Positions 17,310 through 26,155 of a DNA stretch of 64,000 bases are shown one piece after another (positions within the stretch are counted from its first letter, which is position 1; each line of letters opens with the position of its first letter). The translations under genes were made by a program, and so were the position numbers. Source of the stretch: Thermosipho affectus (GTDB taxonomy: Bacteria; Thermotogota; Thermotogae; Thermotogales; Fervidobacteriaceae); NCBI RefSeq assembly GCF_001990485.1, contig NZ_LBFC01000015.1, forward strand, positions 1 through 64,000, written 5' to 3'. The notes under the pieces are model-generated. The model was not told the origin of the DNA. It saw only the letters and a list, made by a program, of their open reading frames with translations, and did not search any database.

Positions 17310-18742
17310 ACTCTCACCTTGCCATCCATTATCCAGGATTTTTCATAATTTAATTTTATTTCTTCTATGGGGATATTTAACTCTCTAGAAATTATTTCCA
17401 TAATCTTCAAACTACAAAAACCACCTTGGCATCTTCCAAAAGATGCCCTAGTTCTAAATTTAACACCGTCCAAAGTTCTTGCGCCCCTTCTAATCGCCTC
17501 TACTATCTCTCCTTCTGAAACATTATTACAAAAGCATACTGTTCTTCCAAATCTTGGATCTTTTTTCACCAATTTTTCCCACTCTTCTAATCCAACCTCT
17601 TTTATATTCGGTATCTTCTTTCTATAAGGATTAAAATGTTTTTTTCTTTGTAAATTAATCTTTAGGTCTTCTGGAAAAATCTTTTCCACTACATATTTAG
17701 CTATTGCAGGTGCAGCAGTAAGTCCTGGGGATCTTATACCCGCAACATTTACAAATCCCCAAACCTTTGTAGGCCCAATAATAAAGTCTTTCTCCTTTGT
17801 CTCGGGTCTTAAACCCGCAAATGTTTTTATTGTATATGAAATATCAATCTTTGGTACCAATTTTTTTGATTTCACATATACCTCATCTAACCCGTCCCTT
17901 GTCGTTGATAAATCGTACTTCTTCTCCTTTGGTAGATCAACTGCGTTAGGACCTAACAAGATTCCACCATCTACCGTTGGTACAACAAGTATTCCTTTTG
18001 ATTTTTTAGTAGGTGTCGGAAAGACAACACTATTTACAAGTCCTTTTAATTTTTTGTCTAATAATATATATTCTCCTTTTCTGGGAAATATTTCAAAATT
18101 TGCGACTTTCACCATCTTTGCAATTTCATCTGCAAACAATCCCGCTGCATTTATTATCACATCAACTTTATACTCTGCCTTATCCGTAATAATTTTTGAA
18201 ACTTTCCCATCCTTTACTACAATATCTTTTACACTTTCACCAAGGTGTAGCATAGCACCATTTTCAACTGCATTTTCAATTGCAGCCATCGCCACATCCC
18301 ACGGCTCAGTTATACCTGCAGTGGGACACCACAAAGCGGCAATGACTTTATCACTTAAATTTGGCTCCTTCTTCTTTAATTCTGTTTTTTCCAAGATTTC
18401 CAAGTCTTCTACTTTGTTCTCTCTTCCTTGCTTTTTTAACTCTTTTAAATACTCCATATCTTCTTCTTTAAACGCCACAACCAATGATCCCACACGTTTA
18501 AAACTAAAATCCAACTCCTTTGATAATTCATCGTAAAGCTTGTTTCCATATGCTGCAAACATTGCCCGAACTGATCCCGGTGGATCATCGTATCCTCCAT
18601 GTACTATCGCAGAATTTGCCTTTGTAACACCCCAACCAATATCAGGTGCTTTCTCGACAATATGTACTTCAATATCATACTTTGAAAGTTCTCTAGCTAT
18701 AAGACTACCTGAAATGCCTGCACCTACAATAAAGACTTTCAT
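17306..18742 (-). CDS. GlpA-like FAD-dependent glycerol-3-phosphate dehydrogenase with BFD domain
   Basis: 478 residues starting MKVFIVGAGISGSLIARELS at ATG 18742, preceded by GGAGGTG. An upstream in-frame start would lie in the leader hairpin and is rejected. The DAO-type oxidase domain fills about 1-370 (IVHGGYDDPPGS, AGLFADEIAKM, GIRSPGLTAAPAIA). The C terminus (about 400-470) is a BFD-type [2Fe-2S] domain with FCNNVSEGEIVEAIRRGART and GRCQGGFC. It oxidises glycerol 3-phosphate to dihydroxyacetone phosphate. A related hydroxyacid substrate is possible, but glpK and glpP support glycerol. First gene of the operon. Confidence 0.9.
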   Translation of the reverse strand: MKVFIVGAGISGSLIARELSKYDIEVHIVEKAPDIGWGVTKANSAIVHGGYDDPPGSVRAMFAAYGNKLYDELSKELDFSFKRVGSLVVAFKEEDMEYLKELKKQGRENKVEDLEILEKTELKKKEPNLSDKVIAALWCPTAGITEPWDVAMAAIENAVENGAMLHLGESVKDIVVKDGKVSKIITDKAEYKVDVIINAAGLFADEIAKMVKVANFEIFPRKGEYILLDKKLKGLVNSVVFPTPTKKSKGILVVPTVDGGILLGPNAVDLPKEKKYDLSTTRDGLDEVYVKSKKLVPKIDISYTIKTFAGLRPETKEKDFIIGPTKVWGFVNVAGIRSPGLTAAPAIAKYVVEKIFPEDLKINLQRKKHFNPYRKKIPNIKEVGLEEWEKLVKKDPRFGRTVCFCNNVSEGEIVEAIRRGARTLDGVKFRTRASFGRCQGGFCSLKIMEIISRELNIPIEEIKLNYEKSWIMDGKVRV

Positions 18743-18758
18743 AATAACACCTCCATAA

Positions 18759-18794
18759 CAAAAAGAGCCATATACCACATATGTGGTATATGGC
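18759..18794 (-). terminator. Leader terminator of the glp operon, likely GlpP target
   Basis: A 28 bp perfect palindrome (18767-18794; half site GCCATATACCACAT) is followed on the minus strand by TCTTTTTGTT. It sits between the glp promoter and the first gene, about 35 bases into the transcript. That is a textbook leader terminator, and the operon encodes GlpP, a known leader antiterminator. Inference: glycerol 3-phosphate-bound GlpP allows read-through here. Confidence 0.85.
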
Positions 18795-18837
18795 ATCTCC
18801 TATTCTCCTGCCTAAAATCTATTAACTTTCTATTTAA

Positions 18838-18846
18838 ATTATATCA
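18838..18846 (-). promoter_or_regulatory. Extended -10 promoter of the glp operon
   Basis: TGATATAAT on the minus strand, at the very 3' end of the diguanylate cyclase gene. The -35 region is only TTAAAA-like. Predicted start near 18831 gives a leader of about 88 bases holding the terminator hairpin. Confidence 0.7.
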
Positions 18847-20322
18847 CATTTTATTTTTATATTTTAACGATTTTTGCCTTTTCATTTTGTATAATTTTTC
18901 GTCTGCTTTTTTATACGCCCTCTCAAATTGACTATACCGTGAAATACCGTAGGAAAAATCCAAATTTATTTTACGTTTCATCTGTAGTCTAATCTTTTCT
19001 ACTAAACCTTTTGGATTCTCAAAATACGTTATTATGGCAAATTCATCCCCACCAAGTCTTATAAAATAATCCTTTTTTGGTAAATTTTCTACAACTATCT
19101 TGGAAAAATCTTTTAGTACCCTATCCCCATATTCGTGTCCATATCTGTCATTTAGCTCCTTAAAATCGTTCAAATCTATTAAAATAAAATACCCACCGGG
19201 TCTCAACTTATCAATTATCTTTCTATTGTATGCCCCGGTTAAAGGATCAGTTAACACTTCTTCTATTAAAAGACTATGTTCTAATATTACTCTTTTAAAA
19301 TCTCTAGAAATCATAATGATAACGGAAATTGCAGATGCTGAAAATGCATATCCTGTAAGCAATTCCCTTACAGAAGGATAAAACAACAAAATAATTGTAT
19401 GGATAACAGATATTGCGGAAAAAACAGAAGAAAAGTACAACCACTCAACTTTTAAATAAAACACTCTAATTGCAGCATATATTAAAAAGAAAATCATAAT
19501 AATATTTGAAATTTGCGTTATTTTCACATAAAAAACAAAATCATACGACATAGAAACTAAAAATAAAATAGGCACAAATACGTAAACTATCCATTTTGAA
19601 ACGAAAAAATTCCTTTTATACACTTCAACAGCGTATATGTAAAAAACTATAGAACTATACGTTGCAAGAGAGATTATCTTTAAAAACATAAGATAAAAAT
19701 TTGGGTTAAACATAGTTTCACGTACACTGAAATGAGAAAGATGCAAAGCTGTAAAAAGCAAAAAAATTCCAAAACTTAAGTATGAAATTTTCAAATTTCT
19801 ATCTTTAATAGAACTTCCAAAAATCCACGAAACAATAGCCGAAATCAAACTTATACCAATTGAAATATAAACAAATTTTTCTTTGAAAAACTCCTTGTAT
19901 ATAACATACCTTGTTGCTATTTTGTAATTTGTTAGAAATGGAATATTTGCCAAACCCACATCGTATATTCCGAAAATCTCAATAATTAGCTCATTTTCTT
20001 CTTTTAAATTTTTCAATTCTATCTTAAAAACTTTATTCCAAATATTAGCAGTTAAATCACCGAATTTATATACAAGCTCTCCATTTAAATATACTTTCAA
20101 CATATTTCCCGAAATGCGATTAATCACCAAAGTATCATATCCCACATTCTTAAAGTGGGACTTTAGAGTAACACTCTTTGCTTTTCCAGTTGCATTATAA
20201 AAAGGAAGAGAAAGATCAAAGTTTAAATCCATTCTCTCTTTTGGTGGCGAAATATTTAACAAAAAAGAAATTAAAAAATACAAAGCTAATGCTAAAAATA
20301 CGCTATAGATTACCTTTTTAAT
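18844..20322 (-). CDS. Membrane diguanylate cyclase (GGDEF) with seven-helix sensor-like region
   Basis: N-terminal membrane helix, then an extracytoplasmic beta-rich sensor domain (about 30-140). About seven hydrophobic helices (about 145-330) follow, a layout like 7TMR-DISM proteins, then a GGDEF domain (about 345-485). LTDPLTGAYNR, FILIDLNDFKELND and RLGGDEFA give an intact cyclic-di-GMP synthase site; no RxxD inhibitory site precedes it. The start is uncertain. The promoter at 20341-20368 would start transcription at about 20334, too late for TTG 20337, whereas ATT 20322 lies 5 bases after GGAG, so I take the rare ATT start. Confidence 0.85.
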   Translation of the reverse strand: MKKVIYSVFLALALYFLISFLLNISPPKERMDLNFDLSLPFYNATGKAKSVTLKSHFKNVGYDTLVINRISGNMLKVYLNGELVYKFGDLTANIWNKVFKIELKNLKEENELIIEIFGIYDVGLANIPFLTNYKIATRYVIYKEFFKEKFVYISIGISLISAIVSWIFGSSIKDRNLKISYLSFGIFLLFTALHLSHFSVRETMFNPNFYLMFLKIISLATYSSIVFYIYAVEVYKRNFFVSKWIVYVFVPILFLVSMSYDFVFYVKITQISNIIMIFFLIYAAIRVFYLKVEWLYFSSVFSAISVIHTIILLFYPSVRELLTGYAFSASAISVIIMISRDFKRVILEHSLLIEEVLTDPLTGAYNRKIIDKLRPGGYFILIDLNDFKELNDRYGHEYGDRVLKDFSKIVVENLPKKDYFIRLGGDEFAIITYFENPKGLVEKIRLQMKRKINLDFSYGISRYSQFERAYKKADEKLYKMKRQKSLKYKNKM

Positions 20323-20340
20323 ATTATCTCCCCCCAAGAC

Positions 20341-20368
20341 ATTATATCATAGAACAAAATAATATCAA
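20341..20368 (-). promoter_or_regulatory. Promoter of the diguanylate cyclase gene
   Basis: TTGATA (20363-20368), 16 bp spacer, TATAAT (20341-20346) with a TGA extension just upstream. Its predicted start point lies about 10 bases before the ribosome site GGGGGGAG. Confidence 0.72.
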
Positions 20369-20404
20369 TTTTAGTCAAAATTATACGGAAAAGGGGGTGA
20401 AAAA

Positions 20405-21199
20405 ATGAGAATAAACAACAACATCAATTTATGGATCACCCACCGGCTTTTATCGATTCAAAACCAAAACAGAACAAACCTAGCTGAAGTAAGTGATGCA
20501 CAAAAGCTTCTTACATCGGATATTTCAGGGGCAACAATATATGAAAGGATGAAAAGCCAAATAGAAGGATATGGAAAAGTAATTGAAAATATCTACAGTG
20601 GTGTAGATATGTTAAATTCAGCAGATTCTGCTCTTTCGTCAATCCAAGAGAATCTACAAAGAATTAGGGAACTTGCAGTGCAGGCCTCAAATGGAACATT
20701 GACAGAAAACGAACGTTCCGCTCTAAACGAGGAATACAATCAGTTGTTAAATCAGATTAATGATACGATTAAAAATACCCAATTTAATAACAAACAGCTT
20801 TTAAATGGTGAAATTGAGAATCTAAAAATTACCATAAATCCAAATGGTGAATCGGAAAGTATAACAATTCCAGATGTAACCCCTACAACACTTGAAGATT
20901 CAAACTTACTAAGTGTGGAAAATGCGCAAAGCACATTAAAAAAAATAGATGATATTACTTCTAATATATCAAATATAAGGAGCAAAATAGGCGCACATAT
21001 AAATTCTCTAAAACAACACGGCTCTGTTGCAGCAAGTGCCCTTGAAAATATTACATCAAATGCAAGTATAATACACGATACAGATATAGCAAAAACGTTG
21101 CTGGAAATAACTAAAAATAATATATTAACTCAAAACCTTCTCTCACTCTCCACCCAGTCAAACGTATCTGCTTGGTCTGTGTTAAGGCTTCTTGGATGA
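20405..21199 (+). CDS. Flagellin, divergent
   Basis: 264 residues. N and C termini have the heptad pattern of flagellin D0/D1 domains: MRINNNINLW, SADSALSSIQENLQRIRELAVQASNGTLT, LNEEYNQLLNQINDTIKNTQFNNKQLLNG, and a C-terminal half ending ILTQNLLSLSTQSNVSAWSVLRLLG. The central variable domain is very short. The usual RLSSGLRINSAADDAAG-type segment is replaced by EVSDAQKLLTSDISGATIY, unlike most flagellins. It is a real flagellin-family protein but maybe a minor filament subunit. Ribosome site GGGGGTG; no sigma-28 promoter stands out. Followed by a strong terminator. Confidence 0.88.
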   Translation: MRINNNINLWITHRLLSIQNQNRTNLAEVSDAQKLLTSDISGATIYERMKSQIEGYGKVIENIYSGVDMLNSADSALSSIQENLQRIRELAVQASNGTLTENERSALNEEYNQLLNQINDTIKNTQFNNKQLLNGEIENLKITINPNGESESITIPDVTPTTLEDSNLLSVENAQSTLKKIDDITSNISNIRSKIGAHINSLKQHGSVAASALENITSNASIIHDTDIAKTLLEITKNNILTQNLLSLSTQSNVSAWSVLRLLG

Positions 21200-21213
21200 C
21201 TCGGAAAAATAAA

Positions 21214-21241
21214 AAAAGAGCCGGATGCTTCCGGCTCTTTT
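21214..21241. terminator. Terminator between flagellin and tRNA-Leu
   Basis: AAAAGAGCCGG ATGCTT CCGGCTCTTTT, with A- and T-tracts on both sides; serves the rightward flagellin gene and the leftward tRNA-Leu. Confidence 0.92.
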
Positions 21242-21246
21242 GTTTT

Positions 21247-21335
21247 TGGTGCCGAGGGCGGGACTCGAACCCGCATGGGGCGTCAACCCCAGTTGATTTT
21301 GAGTCAACCGCGTCTCCCAATTCCGCCACCTCGGC
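21247..21335 (-). tRNA. tRNA-Leu (anticodon CAA)
   Basis: Type II tRNA on the minus strand: acceptor GCCGAGG / CCTCGGC, anticodon stem GTTGA / TCAAC with loop CTCAAAA, long variable arm (TGGGGTTGACGCCCCA), T-loop TTCGAGT and encoded CCA. It reads UUG. Confidence 0.96.
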
Positions 21336-21360
21336 ATCGCATTAAATATTTTAACATATA

Positions 21361-22494
21361 TTAAAGCAATGTCAATAAATCTTTTTTAGACAAAATTTTC
21401 CAATTTTTATCTTCATCGTATACAATTTCGACAACTTTTACATCTTCATCTGAAAAAATATCTGGTATTAAGTATTTATCTATATCTGTAAGGTTTGCAT
21501 TTAAAATATCTTCCTTTTTGATCCAAAGTAGTTTTCCTTCATCACTCTCTTTTACATCATCTGAAAATACATCTCCTCTAAAAATAAATAAGATCCAATT
21601 GTAATTTTTAGGACCAATTTCGGTAGTCACCATTCTCAACCTCAAATTATGTAACTTCAACCCCGTTTCCTCAAAAAATTCCCTTACCATTGCTTTCTCA
21701 ATTTCTTCCCCATTTTCAACCTTTCCACCAGGTGATACTAAAAAGTTTGCAAATGGCTCTTTGTTTCTAGTAATAAATAATACTTTGTCGTTGTATTCTG
21801 CATAACACATAACGGCCAATTTTTGCTCTTCATTCTTTCTTATTTTTCCTATAACTTTAGAATAATCAACATTCAAAAATGCCTTTTTTATCTTTTCTTT
21901 TTCATCAACATGGATAAATTTTATACCTACTTTTTCACACGCCTTGTCATTTTCAGAATCACCTATCATAACGCAATCTTTTGGGCTGATAGATAAAGTT
22001 TGTATTATCTCTTCAAAAAATCTAGGGTCTGGTTTTGCATAGTGCGCATTTTCCATAGAAGTTATATAGAAAAAATCACCTGGGTTTAAATCTACAAATT
22101 CAATTCTTTTTTCCACTGCAACTTTTGGAAAAAGTGGATTTGAAGCAAAAATAACCTTGTTATTTGTGTTCTTTATTAAGTCCACCAAAAATTGATTTTT
22201 TCTTATTATTTTTTTCAAATTCAAAAATTTTTCATCGTAAAACTCAAAAAATAAATCTTTCCAATATTTTCTTGAGCGATTACTCTTTTTAGAAATCTCA
22301 TCTAAAAACCTTTCAAATAAATTCCTTGAAGTATCTAAATTAGACAAAATTTCATTTATACTTTCCATTACCAAAGCTATCAACTTTTTTGAATCAATCT
22401 TGGAAAAATCTGAGAGTAGATTAAAATATTCTTTCATAAACTCCCTTTCATCGTTTTTTATTAAAGTTCCATCGTAATCCACAAAAATGTACAT
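21361..22494 (-). CDS. HAD hydrolase fused to a Nudix hydrolase
   Basis: 377 residues from ATG 22494 (MYIFVDYDGTL), preceded by GGGGGAG; a longer frame upstream has no ribosome site. Residues about 1-215 are a HAD phosphatase: DYDGTL nucleophile loop, FASNP motif and GDSENDKAC metal site. Residues about 225-350 are a Nudix domain with a complete box (G-x5-E-x7-REFFEETGL at about 295-317). Each domain has its catalytic residues. Together they could remove two phosphates in sequence from a nucleotide derivative or clean up damaged nucleotides; the substrate is unknown. It is divergent from the DUF123 gene. Confidence 0.87.
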   Translation of the reverse strand: MYIFVDYDGTLIKNDEREFMKEYFNLLSDFSKIDSKKLIALVMESINEILSNLDTSRNLFERFLDEISKKSNRSRKYWKDLFFEFYDEKFLNLKKIIRKNQFLVDLIKNTNNKVIFASNPLFPKVAVEKRIEFVDLNPGDFFYITSMENAHYAKPDPRFFEEIIQTLSISPKDCVMIGDSENDKACEKVGIKFIHVDEKEKIKKAFLNVDYSKVIGKIRKNEEQKLAVMCYAEYNDKVLFITRNKEPFANFLVSPGGKVENGEEIEKAMVREFFEETGLKLHNLRLRMVTTEIGPKNYNWILFIFRGDVFSDDVKESDEGKLLWIKKEDILNANLTDIDKYLIPDIFSDEDVKVVEIVYDEDKNWKILSKKDLLTLL

Positions 22495-22540
22495 GTTTTT
22501 CTCCCCCTTATTTATATTATAATTATTAGTGGTGATATTA

Positions 22541-22897
22541 ATGAAAAAAGGGATATATTTACTCTTTATAACAGTAAAAAAAGACATTAAAGTAAAAGTT
22601 GGATCTCTTGGAGAAATTAAAATAAAAAAGGGACTATACGTTTATGTAGGTTCTGCTCAGAATAATCTAGAACAAAGGATAAAAAGACATACTTTAAAAG
22701 AGAAAAAACTCTTTTGGCATATAGATTATATCACTTCACACCCCTATGTAGAAATTATCGGTGCAATACTTATAAATGGTCCAAAATCACTTGAGCCTAA
22801 TATTGCATGCAAACTTTCTCAAAAATTTCCACATATAAAGAAATTTGGTGCAACTGATGATAATGCGTGTAATTCACACCTCTTTAAAATTATATAG
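22541..22897 (+). CDS. DUF123 / GIY-YIG-like protein
   Basis: 118 residues from ATG 22541 after GGTGA; an in-frame GTG at 22529 is possible. The sequence GIYLLFITV...GLYVYVGSAQNNLEQRIKRH...FWHIDYITSH matches the DUF123 branch of the GIY-YIG nuclease fold. The Tyr and Arg of the fold are present. Conserved HIDYL-like and C-x-SHLF-like segments (DNACNSHLFKI) are seen. It stands alone with a TATAAT at 22518-22523. The function of this family is not established; nucleic acid cleavage is inference. Confidence 0.82.
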   Translation: MKKGIYLLFITVKKDIKVKVGSLGEIKIKKGLYVYVGSAQNNLEQRIKRHTLKEKKLFWHIDYITSHPYVEIIGAILINGPKSLEPNIACKLSQKFPHIKKFGATDDNACNSHLFKII

Positions 22898-22995
22898 GGT
22901 GTTTATTATCTTGAAAAAAATAAGATACACCTTAGAAACACACTATCAATTTTTTATGATAGAATTATGATGAATTATTTTAAGGAGGAAAAAAT

Positions 22996-24219
22996 ATGGC
23001 ACAAAAATTTTGTTCCTTTTGTGGGAGATCTGCAGACAAGGTAGAAAAGCTAATAGCCGGACCCGGAAATGTATACATATGTAACGATTGTGTGGAAATC
23101 TTCCACGACATACTTTATGAAGAAAAACAAGCAATCCCTCAAAAGCGGGAAAGAGAAGAACTTCCAAAACCATCACAAATAAAAGCAGAACTTGATAAAT
23201 ACGTCATTGGTCAAGAAAGGGTTAAAAAAATACTTTCTGTTGCCGTATACAACCATTATAAGAGAGTTTTTTCAAACTTAGATTTTGACGATGTAGAAAT
23301 AGAAAAATCAAACGTAATATTGATAGGCCCCACGGGAAGTGGAAAAACCTTAATTGCAAGAACACTCGCAAAGATACTTGATGTGCCCTTTGCAATAGCA
23401 GATGCTACTCCACTTACTGAAGCAGGATACGTTGGTGAAGACGTGGAGAATGTTATCCTAAGGTTACTTGAAGTTACAAATTTTGATGTAGAACGCGCAC
23501 AATACGGTATTATATACATAGACGAAATAGACAAAATTGCAAGGAAATCCCCAAATCCATCTATAACAAGAGATGTCTCAGGAGAAGGGGTACAGCAGGC
23601 ACTATTAAAGATCGTGGAAGGTACTATAGCCAACGTCCCACCACAAGGTGGAAGGAAACATCCGTATCAAGAATTCCTAAAAGTAGACACATCAAATATA
23701 CTATTCATAGTAGGTGGAGCATTTGATGGGATTGAAGAAATTATAAAAAGGAGAATACAAAGCAGCGCTCTAGGCTTTAACGCACCAATAAAAAGTAAAA
23801 AAGAAATGAAACTTGGTGAAATACTTTCACATATAACCCCTGAAGATTTAGTACAATATGGATTAATTCCAGAATTTGTTGGAAGATTCCCCGTTATTGG
23901 CACACTTGAAGACCTTTCAGAGAAGGAAATGGTAAAGATACTTACAGAACCTAAAAATGCCATTTTAAAACAATACAAAAAATTGTTCTTAATCGATAAC
24001 GTTGAGCTTGAAGTTACCGAAGATGCGCTCTATGCTATTGCAAAAAGAGCAACAAATAGGGGAACAGGAGCACGTGCATTAAAGAGTGTATTTGAAGAGG
24101 TAATGATAGACGTAATGTTTGAATTACCTGATCTCAAAAACATAGAAAAGATTATAGTAAATGAAGCATGCGTTACAAAAAAGGAAAAACCAAAACTTAT
24201 AGTCAAGGAGTCTGCATAA
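22996..24219 (+). CDS. clpX: ATP-dependent Clp protease ATP-binding subunit ClpX
   Basis: 407 residues, normal length. N-terminal C4 zinc domain (CSFCG at about 6-10, CNDC at about 29-32), Walker A GPTGSGKT (about 115), pore loop GYVGEDVE, Walker [12 protein letters not shown], sensor and GARAL motifs. ClpX unfolds tagged proteins and feeds ClpP; clpP is not in the window. ATG follows AAGGAGG. The stop is directly followed by the tsaD ATG, so the two genes form an operon. Confidence 0.98.
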   Translation: MAQKFCSFCGRSADKVEKLIAGPGNVYICNDCVEIFHDILYEEKQAIPQKREREELPKPSQIKAELDKYVIGQERVKKILSVAVYNHYKRVFSNLDFDDVEIEKSNVILIGPTGSGKTLIARTLAKILDVPFAIADATPLTEAGYVGEDVENVILRLLEVTNFDVERAQYGIIYIDEIDKIARKSPNPSITRDVSGEGVQQALLKIVEGTIANVPPQGGRKHPYQEFLKVDTSNILFIVGGAFDGIEEIIKRRIQSSALGFNAPIKSKKEMKLGEILSHITPEDLVQYGLIPEFVGRFPVIGTLEDLSEKEMVKILTEPKNAILKQYKKLFLIDNVELEVTEDALYAIAKRATNRGTGARALKSVFEEVMIDVMFELPDLKNIEKIIVNEACVTKKEKPKLIVKESA

Positions 24220-25197
24220 ATGATTGTTTTGGGTATAGAAACTTCTTGCGATGAAACCTCAGTTGCTATATTAAAAGATGGAAAAATCCTAAGCAACATA
24301 GTATCCTCGCAAGTTGAAATACATAAAAAATTTGGTGGTGTTGTACCCGAAGTTGCGGCGCGACACCACCTTTCAAATTTACCGATCATCTTTAAAACGG
24401 CAATAAAAAAAGCAAATATTTCACTAAAAGATATAGACTTGATCGCAGTAACACAAGGTCCTGGACTAATTGGTGCATTACTCGTTGGGATATCTTTTGC
24501 AAAGGGTCTTGCTTTGAAATTAAACAAGCCTATATTCGGTGTTAACCATATTATTGGACACGTGTATGCAAATTACATTACATATCCAGAGCTCACCCCA
24601 CCCTTTATAGTATTAATGGTATCGGGAGGTCATACTGAAATTTTGAAAGTAACAAAAGATAAAATAGAAGTTTTGGGGAAAACCTTGGATGACGCAGCAG
24701 GTGAGGCATTTGATAAAGTCGCAAGAATATTGGGATTAGGATATCCCGGCGGACCTGAAATCGAAAAGATAGCAAAATTTGGAAATGAAAACAAATTCAA
24801 TTTCCCAAAACCTTTGTACAACTCCAAAGATTACAATTTCAGTTTTTCAGGACTTAAAACTTCCGTACTATACACTGTAAGAAAATTAGATAATATTCCA
24901 GTTGCCGATATTGCCGCCTCTTTTCAAAAGGTTGTAACGGAAATACTTTTGCACAAAACTTTCAAAGCCGCACAAGAAAAAGATATCCATACGGTAGTGC
25001 TTGCAGGTGGAGTTGCGGCAAACAAATACCTTAGAAAAAAAGCACAAGAAAAGGCACAAAAATTGGGGATAAACATACTTATACCACCACTTGACTTTTG
25101 TACGGATAATGCCGCAATGATAGCTATGGCGGGATATAAATTGTTTGATGGAAAATCAAATATTCACATAGATGCTATTCCAAATCTCAAGCTCTAA
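24220..25197 (+). CDS. tsaD: tRNA threonylcarbamoyladenosine transferase TsaD
   Basis: 325 residues (Kae1/Gcp family). [15 protein letters not shown] opens the ASKHA fold, and the metal-binding His motifs are ARHHLSNLP and [19 protein letters not shown] and [11 protein letters not shown] complete the ATP site. With TsaB and TsaE (not seen here) it makes t6A37 on ANN-reading tRNAs. No gap from clpX. The last 11 bases overlap convergently with the CBS-ATPase gene. Confidence 0.98.
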   Translation: MIVLGIETSCDETSVAILKDGKILSNIVSSQVEIHKKFGGVVPEVAARHHLSNLPIIFKTAIKKANISLKDIDLIAVTQGPGLIGALLVGISFAKGLALKLNKPIFGVNHIIGHVYANYITYPELTPPFIVLMVSGGHTEILKVTKDKIEVLGKTLDDAAGEAFDKVARILGLGYPGGPEIEKIAKFGNENKFNFPKPLYNSKDYNFSFSGLKTSVLYTVRKLDNIPVADIAASFQKVVTEILLHKTFKAAQEKDIHTVVLAGGVAANKYLRKKAQEKAQKLGINILIPPLDFCTDNAAMIAMAGYKLFDGKSNIHIDAIPNLKL

Positions 25198-26110
25198 AAA
25201 AGATAATTTCAACAATTACACCTTTATCCTTTTCGGACAAAACTACCATTTTATCCGAATATCTTTTTATATTTGGAAGTCCCATACCAGCACCAAATCC
25301 AAGCTCTCTTACGTGATCAGGTGCCGTTGAAAATCCCTCTTTCATTGCAAGTTCTAAATTTTCTATACCTTTTCCCTTATCTTCTATCCTTACAACAATA
25401 CTATCATCTTTAATAAAACAGTAAATTTCACCTGTACTTCCACTATGAATCACAACATTTGCCTCTGATTCATACACACTTATTGCAATACGTCTTACAA
25501 GTTTTTCTTCTATTCCTTTTGAAAGAAGAAATTTTTTCAATTGCGCTGCACCTATTCCAATAGAATTAATGTCGTAATAATCTATTTTAAAATAAAAATC
25601 ACTGTCATTTTTATTTATATTAACTCCTGTAATTAGTGATTTTTCCACATCTTCATCGAGGGCTTTTTTTCTTCTTTCATCGTGTAAATACAAAATACCC
25701 AATTTTAATGCAACCGCCTTCAAAATATCATTTTTCGTCACAATTCCCACTAACTTTCCAATTTTGTCTACAACTGGAAATCTACCATATCCGTATTTTT
25801 CAAATAATTCTATAACATCTCTTAAAGTATCATCCAAATTAACAGTAACAACTCTTTTGGTCATTTGCTCTTCAACAAGACTTTCAAGCTGATTTTTTTC
25901 AATACTCCTTATTATATCCTCAATACTGATAATCCCTATAACCTCTTTCTGGCTGTTTACAACTGGTACCCCTGATATCCTTTTTAATCTCAATATTTCC
26001 TTAACCTGTGCAATTGTCCTATTGGGTAAAACATAAATAACATCGCTATTCATAAATTCAACGACTTTCATATGTGAAAATATCGACTGCACCTTTTCCA
26101 ATATATCCAT
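25187..26110 (-). CDS. CBS-domain pair fused to a histidine-kinase-like ATPase
   Basis: 307 residues. Two CBS motifs lie at about 15-70 and 80-135 ([40 protein letters not shown]). After a linker, residues about 200-305 form a small HATPase_c domain of the anti-sigma-factor type ([40 protein letters not shown]). N-box and G-boxes are present, but there is no His phosphoacceptor domain. It resembles RsbT/RsbW or SpoIIAB kinases controlled by an adenine-nucleotide sensor. Partner anti-sigma antagonists are not in the window. It follows hflKC. Confidence 0.85.
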   Translation of the reverse strand: MDILEKVQSIFSHMKVVEFMNSDVIYVLPNRTIAQVKEILRLKRISGVPVVNSQKEVIGIISIEDIIRSIEKNQLESLVEEQMTKRVVTVNLDDTLRDVIELFEKYGYGRFPVVDKIGKLVGIVTKNDILKAVALKLGILYLHDERRKKALDEDVEKSLITGVNINKNDSDFYFKIDYYDINSIGIGAAQLKKFLLSKGIEEKLVRRIAISVYESEANVVIHSGSTGEIYCFIKDDSIVVRIEDKGKGIENLELAMKEGFSTAPDHVRELGFGAGMGLPNIKRYSDKMVVLSEKDKGVIVEIIFFRA

Positions 26111-26133
26111 ACTTTACACCTCTTTAAAAGAAT

Positions 26134-26155
26134 AATAGGGGAAACCTCCCCTATT
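26134..26155 (-). terminator. Hairpin after hflC, before the CBS-ATPase gene
   Basis: AATAGGGG AAACCT CCCCTATT overlaps the hflC stop. On the minus strand it is followed by a weak T-stretch and then the GAGGTG ribosome site of the CBS-ATPase gene, so any terminator here would be partial. Confidence 0.7.

Noticed and set aside
18767-18794. Palindrome as a repressor operator
   Set aside because: It lies downstream of the promoter and is followed by a T-run on the coding strand, and glpP is in the operon, so a leader terminator explains it better.
20405-21199. Flagellin-like gene as a pseudogene
   Set aside because: The frame is intact with a good ribosome site, both conserved ends and its own terminator.
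22897-22996. Promoter for clpX
   Set aside because: Several weak TTGAAA and TATGAT-like boxes occur, but none has convincing spacing, so none is listed.
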